Assembly (NCBI GenBank): GCA_018806985.1
Contig: JADANN010000398.1
Span: 124,001 to 188,000, forward strand
Direction of reading: 5' to 3'
From: Angiostrongylus vasorum
Lineage: Eukaryota > Nematoda > Chromadorea > Rhabditida > Metastrongylidae
DNA length: 64,000 bases
The position numbers were made by a program, and so were the translations under genes. Positions 36,833 to 50,605 of the stretch are shown here, one piece after another. The notes under the pieces are model-generated. The model ran no database searches and had not been told where the DNA came from. It saw only the letters and a list, made by a program, of their open reading frames with translations. Position 1 is the first letter of the stretch, and each line of letters opens with the position of its first letter.

Positions 36833-39800
36833 TTATTTTTCATCGACTTCCATTGCTTCCGAAGGTGTGACTTTCTCTGGAGCAACACATCTTCTCAGTT
36901 TTGAAGTGATGGTCGAAAGAAGGTGTCGCAATAGAGGATCATCGCAATCGACTTGAGCGCCTCCCGAAGAGATGATGGCAACCTTTTCATCAACTTCTAC
37001 GCGAATAGCCGACTCTTCAGACTGTTGCAACGTTACTGATCCATCTCCACAAACCTTAAATGAAAACATGAAATTAATGAAATTAATTAGGATATTTTTT
37101 CCCAACATCCTGCACACCTCTTTAACCGCTGTCAGCAATGCTCCTTCAATCTTCGGATACAATTCAGGTTTTGGCAAATCTGAATAATGAATCATTATAT
37201 TTGCAACACACATACAAAAAAAGGGTAACAAATATTTTCGATTTTTGATGGCAGAAAAAAGAGATTCGAAAAGTCGTACAATCATCCAGAAATAGAAAAG
37301 GATCATCAAAAACTCATAACGCGGACCAAAACACCTAAAGATATAATCTCTGCCAGTAGCCTTTCTGAATGACAAGGACACTAAACCAGCAGATAAGAAT
37401 GAAACCGCCAGAGGAAAATGTTGCACAAGGAACCAGTTTTGATCAAAAAATTTGAATTGGTAATCAAATTCCTGTCTTCCCAAATAAGTCCTTAAGTGCA
37501 AAATACATTACTATGATGCAAAATTACTTGTTAATGCGGACCGTGAGTTATAAATTATGGCAACTATGTTTAAACAACTTTACTAATCAAAATGAGAACC
37601 ACTAACACCTACACAAAGCAGTTATATGCTTCAAAAAAAAATTAAGAAAATGAGATTTCATCTCTACAGGCAACATAAAAATCATGAAGGTAGGGAAGCA
37701 ATGAATACATCGAAGGCATTTTCTTAGCAACGGCTTGGTTGGTGATGATTTTCCTTTAAAAGTAGTTGTCAAAGAGTTCGAAAAAAATGGTAGTCGATTA
37801 ACGAGAGGCACATGAGTATGATGTATAAAACAGATTTCGCAGCTTGATTTGTTCAAGCTCTGCAGCACTATTTGTGCATTACATAGTCGAACGCTGTATT
37901 GTAAAAGTAGTTTTAAAGTCTGTGGAAAGATTGAGCTTCAACTAAATCTCACGAAAACCACGTTCATGAGGAACGGATTGGTTACGTATGCCCCATTCAC
38001 GCTCAACGGAATGAATATGTCCGAATGCTTCAGTTATCTAGATCGGGAAATCAATGTTATGAACGACTTAGCTCCGAAGTTGATCAGGAGGAAACGAGCG
38101 GCTTGGGGAGTTTTCAAGAGCATCGGGAATGTAGTGAAGAGCACAAAGAACACCCGTCTGTCCTGACGTCTGACTCACACCTTAAGATAGGGAGAACAGT
38201 GAAGTAGAAAAGATGTTCACGGATTCGGGTGTTCGTTGTTCTCTTCACTACATCCTAGGCCTCTAAGTAAGCAGGTGAAGGATCACTTCGCGTTAATGAA
38301 CGTGCAGTCGAAAGGGCGATGCTAGGAGCATCCCATGCCACACAATTAAGAGAAAAGATCCGAAGCTCCGAACTACATTAACGATCAAACATCAAAGACG
38401 TCGTTCTATGCGCCAAACTGTAAATGCTGAGGTGGGCCTGAAATGTAATGCGCATGAACGACAATCGATGGACAAGAACCGTTAGTGACTGAATTTCTCG
38501 GGATGTCAAACGTACAGCTGGAAGGTCAACACCGACCCGATGGTCAGAGTTCTTCAGGAAAAGCCTAGAAGAAAGGCATGATCCTCAACGAGTCTCTCAA
38601 GCAAAACCCACTAGGCTACTCATGCACGCGAAAAGGGAAAAGAAATATTTATTGGCACTCGTTCGAGCCATTTGACGATCAACGGGAACGATAGTTGACA
38701 CAGATGATTTTCTTCTACATGATCCGCACCACATAACACTGTGCGGAAAGCAGCACTTCCCGCACTCGACTCGTTTCTTCGCATCCACCATCCACGAAAA
38801 CCTTCGAACTTCTTAAGTGTGGGTTCTGCCGTTGCTCGAGGATTTCCATCTTCGCCATGGAAGTCGTTGAATGCTCGTCGAGTGAACTTTCCCTGAATTC
38901 CTAGGTAGCCGTGTTAGAGCGTTCCCATGTAGAGTAGGGACAGTGAGCTGGTCCCAGACATGTGGTGTCACTGTTTGGACCCCGAAGGGATGAGAAGCTA
39001 TGTGGGCCAGTGGCATGGTCGAACCACCGCCTAAGTAGGTTGGCCTCTCCGCATTATGAACAGTATTATTTCCACTGCGTTACCAGCTCATCATTACATA
39101 ATTCCCCTAGCCCAGCAGGTGCTGTGTAAGTACTCGTCGAACATCATATTATTCTTCGACATTTGTCAGGGATTTTGACCACTGAGTCAGTCAGAAAACA
39201 TCAGGAAAGAATTCGTTTTTCATGAACATCGTTTTTTTTTGAATTCGGTCGAAAACCAATCCTACGACAGCCGTTGTCAAAATTCGCCAGTATTCCTTCC
39301 TAACTGCTAATGGTTGATGTTATAAAAACGACGTCATAAAAAAAAACAAACACCCACACATACACAGGAAGTGTAGTTGCCGGTCATTAATATTCATTCC
39401 CAACTTGTCCCATCTGTGTTCGCGCGACGTTCTTAAGAGTATGTAAAAAATCTTATTGCCATGGCTTTTGATTTTGTCTAACCTCTTTTATGTTACTACA
39501 GTGAAGGTGCTATGTAAATCACGAAGGGTGTTTCAGTAAAGATTCGTTGCCTATCCACAACTTCCATGACAGCTTGTCTGGACTGAGTTGTAGGTCCTTA
39601 TTAAATCGGTAGAAGTGAACCAAAGCAGTCTCTCGTACCCTAGCGACACTTCAATGAGTTCTGCTATCGTGTGGCAGTGGTCTACAGTGTTAAATCCATT
39701 CAGTTACCCTATTTCTTCTAAGGTCCATCAACCCTTCGCTATGTGTTGATTCTACTCAAGATAGCTCAAGCAAAGAATATGTAGAGGAGAGAGAATAGGC

Positions 39801-42800
39801 TGATAGTCGCCAACATTGTACGGATCTACTCACTCATACAACAATTACCGTTTCGATTTTCCTTTGATTTCCAACCTTGCATTCTGATAGGTAACATGGG
39901 AAGAGCCAATCCAGCACTGAGACGACTGGAGGAAGGTTCTTCAGATGTTTTTTGGGTCTAATCCTTTCCATTGAAAAGTCCTTTACCAACGAAATATCAT
40001 GCAGAACCACAACGATCCCAAGATATTTGCAAAACTCCTACCAGAGGCTAGATTCGAACCCGTATTATCCTTTCAAGAAGCTCACATGTTACCCACTCCA
40101 CCACTGAGACCCCCGTTTCTCTCAGATAGTTTCTTTTTACCCTAACACTTAGAAGTTCGGAAGGGAGAACTGCTGGGACAAATAGCCCTCCTTCTTGATT
40201 TGATATAGAGGTAGAAGGACGTAGCACTTAAAAGGGTCACAGTAGAAGTTCTGTTAATTTTCTTGATTGCCTTTCAAAAAGCAGTGACCTTCGGTTTGGA
40301 TGCCGGTGAGCGAGCATCATAGTATCGTAATAAGCGAAGTTTCGGCGGACGTTACAAAACCACTTCTGACTTATTCAACACCACTGTTGTTCTCTCCTTA
40401 AAACATCCTCTTATCGCTTTTTTAATAGAGCTTTGCAAGCTGGGATATGCGCTGGTAAATACTTATGGCTCATAGAAATAGACGTCTCTTGGTTAGCTCC
40501 GAAGTCCGAGACTTTTAACAGTAACATGAAGGTGTTATATGAGCCACTCGTGTTTTTTGATAACATTGATGCCAGCGGCACCTTCCCAAAGGCTGCTTAT
40601 GATCTCAGCAGATCCTGGTCTTGGAATTTCTCACGAAATGGGAACTTTTCTTCCCATTCTCTCGAAAAAAAACACAATCTTGCGCGTCAGGAGACGCTAA
40701 TATGCGGAACTTTTTGGAAAACGGCGACATTGGCTAGGAAAAACCTCTAATTTACGTACAACGTTGAGAGTTGGGCTACACGGAGTTACCTTGAATGGTC
40801 TTAGTCACTATGATAAATTCGGACAGTGGCTCGTCCTACTCATTCAACTGTAATCCGCTGGTTTAAATATGAAGTCCTTTACACAGTCACCTATGTTCTT
40901 TCTTGCTGTTGATATCGCTAATAATGACTATTAGAAGTGATCTTCATGATAGAACTTTTCTACCTCTATGGAACGTTTTGAGCACGTCCTCACCTCTGTT
41001 TCCAGTTAGAGCGTAGACGATCTACATTATGAAAATCTGGTTCATATTTTCTCAGTTGTAGACTTTCGATTCGTGTCGTTAACTGTTCCAAGGAACGGTA
41101 CTAATGACGTGGTCTAAGGAACACGAAGGCGGCCAACTCTTGTACTATCGCACGCTCATAGAAAGTTCTTTTTTTTTACTATAAAAGACTACAGACGGTG
41201 ACTTCCCTTCTCGGCCAATCTAACGACGTCGTACTTAATCATCGTAGCTTTCATTATCAGCTGTTCGAAAGGCAATGCAGATACCAGTGTTCGGGAGTTA
41301 TGACGACAAATCCTCACTAAATCCCATCCAACTTTACCGATTTTAATAGCCTACCTCTACTCTTCCTATGGCTAGAAAAAAATAAGATTTAATTGTTCTA
41401 CTATTTGGTGACTTATATTCACAAGCAGCTTAGGACAGCCTTGCGTATGGGCTGGACATACAAACGCATAGCTTGCCGATCTCTCCCAGCACAGAAGAGC
41501 TCAATTCCCAGCCACTTAATGCGGGACATTTGGCCCAATTGACTTTCAAAATACAATCTGCATACAGGTAAACAAAGCACGTACGTATACGCCTATGTAA
41601 ATAGAGAAAGTATTTAATGTATTAATTAATTAATGAATTTAATGTAAATGTACTCAACGTACATTTATCCGGAATTGGATTCGCCTGTGCATGTAAAATG
41701 GCAGCCAGCACTGCGTCTGCATACATATCATTCACTGGGTTCGATTCCCAATCCAGTATGCAAATGGAAGCCAGAGAACACCATTGCAATGAGATGGCGC
41801 GCTAAAGTGAAAAAAAAGGATTAGTGATTACCTATGATAAATGCAACAAACCTGTCGGTAACAACAACAGGTGTGGAAAACAGTTAGGGGTACTCAAATT
41901 GTTGAGCTTACACGAAGCTGATAAGGAAATTTATTTCGGCTAACATTTGGACGTCTCTGTTTTCATCAAAGCCTATGATCCGAATCAATGGTCCACAATT
42001 CAGAACTGGTCGGCCCTTCAGGTCAAAGAACTGTGGACCATCGACTCGAATCATCGGCTCTGATGAAGACAGACGTCGAAACGTTAGCCGAAATAAATAT
42101 CTTTATCAACCTCGTGATTTAATACATGTTGATTATTTTGCTACCGAGGTAAAACGACGGCCTGCTTGGAAGCAGTTGGGGGTTTTTGGGGTTTTTTGGT
42201 AAGCTTCCTCAAATTCCTTTTATATCACACATAATTTTAAAGCACCGATATGGCTTTACATCCTTGTCGAGCAATGAACGTGAAACAACGGAAACCGTCT
42301 GCAGTATCTGTGCATTTTCTCAGAAAACCGTCAAAGTGCAAAAAAACGTCCGAAGATGACCAATCTCTCAGAGATCAAGCATTCAACTTCATTAGGCATC
42401 GTAGTGACAATTTATTAGATATTTAGTACATACAATGACTTGTACTGGCCTACAGATGTATCAAGTCAGTATTTCTCGATATATTCTTCTACCGAGTTTT
42501 TAGTTTCCTTGAGAAATTTGGTGCCAATTTGCCAACTTCGGACAGGTGGAAAGCATGGTGACCCTTGAGCATAAGATCAAACAAGGGACCGATCACTTGT
42601 TTATTTCAAGGCAAACAAAACCTTACAAAAACCTGTCATTGCGATAAACGCGCCCCTGAAGAACCGTTAACAGATATAATCAACGATAGCTACTTGAAGA
42701 TGTTTACAGAAGCAAATCAGCCAACGGCTTTTAAACTTGAGAAAAGGTTCGAAAAGAAAATAATCTGTTTTATGATCATATTAAGATGAGCAAAAAATGA

Positions 42801-45800
42801 AAACCCGATAACTGAGCCGTTCTGTGATTGTACTCGTCACTGATTGTCCTCGAAGCAGAGAATCAACTATTGTGATGAATACGGGACAAATGACGACGTT
42901 CTGCGACTATAGCAGTTATGGATCGTGCTCAACACATGGACTTAACTACCGTGACTTTTTGAGTTCAGAAGAAGATATTATTGAAGCATACAGTAAAGAG
43001 ATCGACACGAATAAGATCTGCAGACTACACTGATCAGTCGAGACACCTAGTCACAACACTTTCAACACCATACTACTTACTTGGATGGCTTGCCTTCACT
43101 GGTTGTGCGGGTAGCAGCAAAAATTTCATTTTTTTCGAAGTTTTGCTGGTTTAGCCATTGTGGTTCGTTTAGCCATTGTGGTTCACTGGAATCCCGAGCC
43201 TAGCCAAAGTTTGCCCCAGGCCGTCATCACCACAGACAGCTCCCACCCTTGTGGATCAGAGGGAGATTTGCCACCATGCGACTAATTTGATACCAGGACG
43301 GTGGTGGATCCTAGTATTCGTCTACTCTTAGGGAGACGACACCTAGGAACATCTCCTAGCCATGATGAGGCGGCAAACCGTTGGGAGGTCCAACATCATA
43401 GATGCAACATAAAGTGGATTCGTAAGAATTGTGGGTTCTAGAGGGATAGCATTTCGATATCATGCGCATTTGGAGTTAGAAGTTAAAAAGAGGCAATCAT
43501 ATCTGAACAATGCCATAAATTCCAAACATACTGCATGAAAATGAAATCTTTTCATTTAAGCAGAATTTTAAACATGCAAAAAAAATTTTTAAAAAAATTC
43601 CAACTTACACCAAATACGGAAAAAACATGTGTAGGCGTTGTAGTGTCATTAGGTTTCAGTTCGGCTGTCAACATGGCATCATCGTTCAGTTGATTTAAAC
43701 TGTATAGAAGAAGGGATAAACTTCCTGAGTAATACACTGATTGTCGTTGAGATAGACGAGATGAAGAAAGATCGGTGAAAACTGTGAGATCCTTTGGGTC
43801 AACGATTTGGTAGTTGAAATTACGTTTAATTAAAATACCACTGACGATGTCCCCTACCTAGAAGCAAATCAATTTTTCTGACATTCGTACAAATCAAATG
43901 TGAAGTAGAAAAGGATAAATCTCTCGGCGTTCGTCAATCCCTGAGGGATGCGCCATGCATTCGATTTCAATAAGCATCGTTGGAGTGAATGAATGCATAT
44001 TTGGCTCTTTACAATGACTCAGTCGCCTACGGATGGGCCTGGGGCGCGGGGACCGATCCCATGTGTATTGCATGGCATCCCCCAACCACTGAGCTACACG
44101 CGCCTCCAATAAGAAGTAACACAAAAGAATTTGTTATCCCGTACAAAAAAAAGCAGAAACACTGCCCAACATTTAACTTCGGATACCTTGTTTGATTTTA
44201 CAGCTAACGAACCGACGACTTTCGCCTTTCGTACACCTTGGAATTGAAGGCGGACAGTGTCTGTATTACGAGGGTTGTGAATCTAGAAAATGATGGTGAA
44301 CATAAGATTTAGATTTCAAGGATAAGAAAAAAAGGCAGTTCAGAAAAAATCAGAAAATTACTCAGAATGGAACCCGTTAAAATACAATCCAACTAAATGA
44401 AACAAGAAAGTATCTAAACTTCATAGACAACTCTTCACCTGCTGCTAACTAAAGACCACCAGGAATTCCTTGCTATTTTCTCATTGAATGTAAACATTAC
44501 GGGCCATACAACCGAGTTTTGTGGGAAAGAATAACAAAATGTAGCAAAATACCTCTATTGACAGATTATCTTCCTCAAAACTCCTCAGTATGCCCGCCTT
44601 TAATCGACTCATTTCGTGTGTTTCACCGTGGACAAGAACCTAAATTTAATTCAAAATTATTAAACGGTTAGAGCTCGAAAAAAGACTATAAGGCTAGGAA
44701 CAATTCAGAATCCCACCATATGAGGAGGCTTTAACTGCTTCACGAAGGCTAGAGTTTGCTGGAAATCTGTATGTGCAGAAAACGATATGTACCCGACCTG
44801 TAATCTCATCGGTAAACGATCACCATTCATGGCCACTATTTCTTCAGGCTCCGATAAAATATGCTGGAATTTCAAGAGTCATTCAAAAGATATGATGACA
44901 TAATGAAAGACTTCCAATGAATACGGTGTACAGTGCAGAATAAAGCAAATTGCACAGAAAGGGGAAAAAGAAGAAACAAAGAAAAAAAAAGGAAAGAAAA
45001 CCTTTGCGAGAGTTCCTTCAACACAGTAACCAGCAATAATGCATCCATTTTTCGCGTCCGTACACCATTTCTCGAATAGTTCTCTACTCAATCCATTTTG
45101 CAGCATTCCAGGACTTGCAAGAACGACGCAAGGCCCTGAATCTTCAAAGTGCTCCAGTCCCTTAAAGGATTTGTATACCGAGTGTACAAAAACGAAACAC
45201 AAAACGATTAATAAACTAAAACAAAAGAAGTTTTTAACGCGAACAGTTAGCTACTATTGATGAAAGACTAAACGGATTACCTTCAGATTGCTAACGTGCT
45301 TGAAAACAAATGGATTGTTGACGGCTATTTGCTTTTGAATTCTTTGATTCATTCCACTGACAAACGTTTGGTAGACGGCCATACACTTTTTTGCCAAGGA
45401 AGAAGCATCTATGTTTGAGGATTTTGACTGACATTAAATTATAGGCAAAAAAAAGCCTAATATTCTATTCCTAACGTGAAAAAAAGCCCCCCCCAAGAAA
45501 TTAGTTGATTAGGTATTTACAATAGACAGGAATGTCGTATAATTCAGGGTGAGCATCCCAGTATTCGTCTAGAATAAGTAGAAGTTCCTGAGCTCTCCCG
45601 AGAGCAAAAGCTGGTATTAAACAACGTCCTCCTCTTCCGACTATATCATGAACCATCTGTGTGAATCGCTTCTCACGCTCGTCCCTTCCTTCATGTATTT
45701 GTGTGCCGTACGTGGATTCCTAAACAAGGAAGTAAACTATACAAGTTTGCTGATTACCTCAGTAAAGCCTTACAGATTTCAAGAATCAATTTTGAAAAAA

Positions 45801-48800
45801 TACTTCGAAATGGGATAAAATTTCTTTGAAAAAAAAGGATGCACCATTTTTGCTATACGAGCTTTTGTCATCCTTAAGACAACTAGAATTACTTCTCAAA
45901 TGAGGTTAATGGTTTATTACAGAGCAAACCATTCAAGTGCAAGATGAAATTCTCTGAAATACCAAACTGTGCATTTCGAAAGCAATCTATGTAGTGATCG
46001 AAATTCTCCAAAGGTGCTATGTTAGTGGAATACAGCGATGGAAGGAAGGAAGGTTAAAAAAAATCCATAATCGAAGAGTCCTTTCTAAATGAGAATCAGC
46101 TTTTGATGAACATCATTTCCTTTGCTAAAGTTCAGTTCAGCTTTCAGTCCAATGAAAACCATTATTTCCACATGAACTTTCTAAACCAGTCAGTATTCGT
46201 TCAACATGGTTAGCCGACGATCCCACAAGTGTGATGTCCATCGACGAAGCGAAACGGCGTAGCTGCCACTGCACATCTCATGAAACACCACTGCATACTG
46301 AAACTGTCCAATATTCCATGATCCTTACTTTCAACTGAGTCTGATGTAATTCCAAGCTCGACGACACAGAGAAAGCAGAATTTGCCAAGCCCGATGGGTG
46401 ATTTCTGTGACTGATTCCTCATACAGGACCCTATCGTAGGGGAAACCTTTTCCGGACCTCGCTTGCTCGCTTGACATGCCTTTATCAAAACTTCCACTAT
46501 CCTTTCTGAAGAAGACCTCAGTGGACATTGTAGACGATAAGGCGCACCGTAAGCGTTGGAAAGTTCTTGATGAAAGGATTCCATGGTTCCTACCATTTAC
46601 CAACAATTTTACAAAACTTTTTAAATCCCGGTTTTTTTTTGGAATATTAGTGAGGTGCTGGATAAGCTTGTCATTTCCTTAATAGATGTTGTCGACAGCG
46701 GTATTTTTATCAAAACCTGGTCAAGGAGGTGAACTAATCCTGTTTACTACGATATTGGAGATTGTAATTTTTCTTTAATTTTTTCTGTTTTCCTTCTTCA
46801 GTGAAGAAAGTATTACATGAAGAACTCGATTCTACGATCCCGTATAGAGCTGTGATGCAACAATGACACCAACTACACAAAACCTTTGATTCACTACTAC
46901 GTGATCTTTCTTGATAATCTCTAATCGATAATTCCAACGGTAGCCGGTCTTCATTAGTATCCAGACGTTATTCGCCCTTTTCATTTCTATCCGTGGGTCT
47001 TGGGTTGAAACCCTTCAGACCATCTCCTAGCGCCAACCTTGACGTAAAAGATGATAATGATGACACTGAGGTAGGAAGAGCGTCCTTGTAGAACTTCAAC
47101 TCGATATAAAATAATTTGATCTCATCTTCATCGTAGACTGGTGTTGGTAATCGAGTAACCAATATAACGGTAAAGCTTGTATTGATGAGAACAACAGCGC
47201 GACTGACTACCCTACTACAAGGCTTTCCAAGGAATACTTCTCCGTATCAAAAGAGGCGCCTAATGAGCAGTGCCTTATCCTGTGACGTCATTTGTGATGT
47301 TTCTCTCATAATTAGGTACAATCTCCATATTCGCGTCCTTTGCAGTGTTATGTTGCCATCTCAACGGAATGAGACTTTGCATTTCGAATCTTTTTTTGGA
47401 ATAGTAGGTGGAGACGTGTCCCTTGCCAGGCTTTCCCAAAGTAAAAGAGCAGCTCATTGGTTGAACACAACTCCGAACGATTTTCCACACACTTTGCATT
47501 CACTTGTGTGTAAATTTTTGGCCAAGGACCTATTTTTCCTCTTTTATGAAAGCGAAATTAGAAACATCTTTTAAATCAACAGAGCAAATTCATGCTGGAG
47601 AGCACATAAGTTTAAAGAAAAGCTCTAAGCCTTGTGCACGGAACAATGCGCGCCCAAATATAAGCAATAAAACAGCGCACTTAGCAAAACATACAGAAAC
47701 AAAAAAAAGAGACCAAACACGAAACGCATATATTCAGTTCAGGTTTTAGCACAAAAAAATTAGATATCCATGAAATATCCAAGGACGTCCCTCATAGAGG
47801 GATCTCATGGCCGTTGGTCGCGAGGCAATGTGGCGTGATCTAGGTGGCGTACAGGGAGTTAATCGAGGACGAAAAGCGACCTTATGTATCTCTGAGACGC
47901 AGATGGATCCAGGGTATGGAATCCCTATTTCTCCTGTACCGATTTGGCTCATACTTTCTCTGTTTACGAGGATGTATTCATGCGTGCATGGGTGGGTGTG
48001 TTCTCATTTATGCGGATTCTATTCTACAAGTTAGTTCGGCAAAAAGTCCGCAATCAAGAGACATGGAAGAATATAGGGGTGCTCAAGGGTCTGTACCTAC
48101 AATGTACACACACTTGCATCTGAGTCCTTGACAGACGATTTACTCATGCAGGCAAGAAACATAAAAGGTGAAATCATCAGACTGGCCAAGATGAGAAAAA
48201 GCCGTCCATTCAACACCATTTATGACACCAGAGAAGAACTGTTCCTCGGAACATGCGATAATAGAGGAGTCAGTGACGTCGGCGTTCTTCTCAATACGAA
48301 TTTGGTCAAGAATATCGATTCATTCGAACAACTAACAACACGAATCGCACGTCTTTGAGGTTATCATTGGAAACTTTAACGCTCAAACTGGACCCAGAAG
48401 AGTGTCTGAAGAACGTCAAGTTGGGACCCACGGATTAGAATGGAATGAGCAGGGTTAGCGGGTAGTCTGAGTTTATTGTGATGACGAAGACCATTCATGA
48501 TAACTCGAAATTTCCAGAGGACCCACCTCAACGCTGGACGTGGGAGTCTCCCAGGGGAGATTACCATAACAAAATAGACTACCATGGTAAATCGAAAGTT
48601 TGGCCTAATCGATGTCGTTGTTGTGCCAAAATTCTTCACAGGATCACAAGCTATAGGCCACCACCGACTCACATTCAAACTTGCAAAACACTGCAGATAG
48701 GTAATAAAAAAGCTACAGACGCTGGGAAAAGCTCTCACAAAGCCCACCGAAGCCTTGCCAACTATGAAACCGAGATGACTGCACTCTGACGCACAGACCG

Positions 48801-50546
48801 AACAGTTACAGCTTCCAGAAAGGCAACAGAGAAAATCATTCACGACTACCACTCAGATCTCTACAACACCCACGTCCTGCTCTCATATGAAATAAAGCAA
48901 ATGGATATGCCGTCCCAGCGGTTCTCCGTAATGGAATCCGACACGTTATTTTGTTGGTGAAAAAATCGAACAGCACCAGGTCCTGACAGGATAAGACCAG
49001 AAAACCTGAAGAACCTTCCACCAGTCCTCGTAAACACACTGGCTCGGCTCTTCACACGCTACCTGTCTGAATGCAAGGTCTCTACTGAGTGGAAGACCAG
49101 CAAGACCGTGTTATTGTTTAAGAATGGTGACCTACGCGATATCGGCAACTATCGCCCCGTTTGCTTGCAGTCTGTCGTCTACAAACTTTTCACTCGAGTC
49201 ATTCTAAACGGGACTGACAGAACACTGGACGAAGGGCAGCCAGTGAGCAAGCAGGATTTCGAAAAGGAGTTAGTACGATGGACCACATCCACACGACAAG
49301 ACTCACTGAAATCGCGAGAGTACAAAAAGACCGCTGTGTCTCACTTTCAGCGATTTAAAGGCCTTTGATTCACCTGAGATAGAAGAAGTCATGGAAGCTC
49401 TGGAAAGTCAGGGAGTCCCTACTCAGTACACAAGGATTCTTCGTGAGCTGTATAAAAAATCCACAACCAAAACATCACAATTATACAACGATATTAACAT
49501 CGACGTCAAAAGAGTGGTTAGGCAAGGCGATACCATTTCGCCGAAATTATTTACCAACACCCCCGAGAACGCCATGCGAACATTGCAGTGGGAGAACATG
49601 GAAGTGGAAATCGATGCTCGGCAATTACACCATCTTGGCTTTGCTGATATCATCGTTCTTATAACACAAAGCCAGGTGGAACAAATGCTTGCCGAGGTAA
49701 AGATTGTGGAAAATTTGATCTTCGACTAAATCTCATAAAACCATGTTCATGAAGAACGGAATGGTTTCGTATGCCTTATTCACGCTCAGCAGTATGAGTA
49801 TCTTCGAATGCCACGTCTATCTAAGTAGTGAAATCAACATAATGAGCGACTTAGCTCACCAGTTGAGCAGGAGGAAACAAGCACCTTTCAACAACTCGAG
49901 GAAGTAGTAGAGAGAGCAAAGAGCACCCGAGCCCGTGCCCACCTTTTCGACTCGACGATTCTTCATGAATTAACATGTGTGTCAGAAACCTGGTCGCTAC
50001 ATAAGCAAGATGAAAGATCACTGAGCGTTATTGATTACGCAGTCGAAGCGACGATGCTAGGAGTATCCGGTGTCACAAAAGTGAGAGAAAGGATCCAAAG
50101 TTCCGACCAACGTAGTCGATAAAAAATCAAAGACGCCGTTCTGTACGCTAAATTGTCGAAGATAGGGTGGGCCCGACAGCTAATGCGTACGAACGATAAC
50201 CGATAGACAAGAGTCGTTAGTGACTAGATTCCTTGGGAAGTCCAACATACTGCGGAAAGACTTACCGAGCCGACAGTCAGAGTTCTTCACGAAAAGTTTA
50301 GAAGAAAGATATGACGATCAACGAGTTCCTAGAGCGACCAGAACCTACCGGGCTACTCATGAAGGCGACAGGGGAAAAGGAAGATTTATTGGCGCCCTCT
50401 CGCGTCATTCGACGATAAACTGGACAGCAGGTGATACAGGCGAGGTGATATGATACATATGGGATTAAATATATATTATAAATATATGTGTATACATACA
50501 AATAAACATATGTATACATACACATATACACGTGTACATATATGTA

Positions 50547-50605
<59 letters not shown>

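Noticed and set aside
36833..37501. 222-residue minus-strand frame as one exon
   Set aside because: Only 37179-37118 and 37054-36833 match CPSF73; the rest is AT-rich intron that happens to stay open.
46210..46606. Overlapping minus-strand frames as a gene
   Set aside because: No splice sites, family motifs or poly(A) context; it lies inside a repeat-rich cpsf-3 intron.
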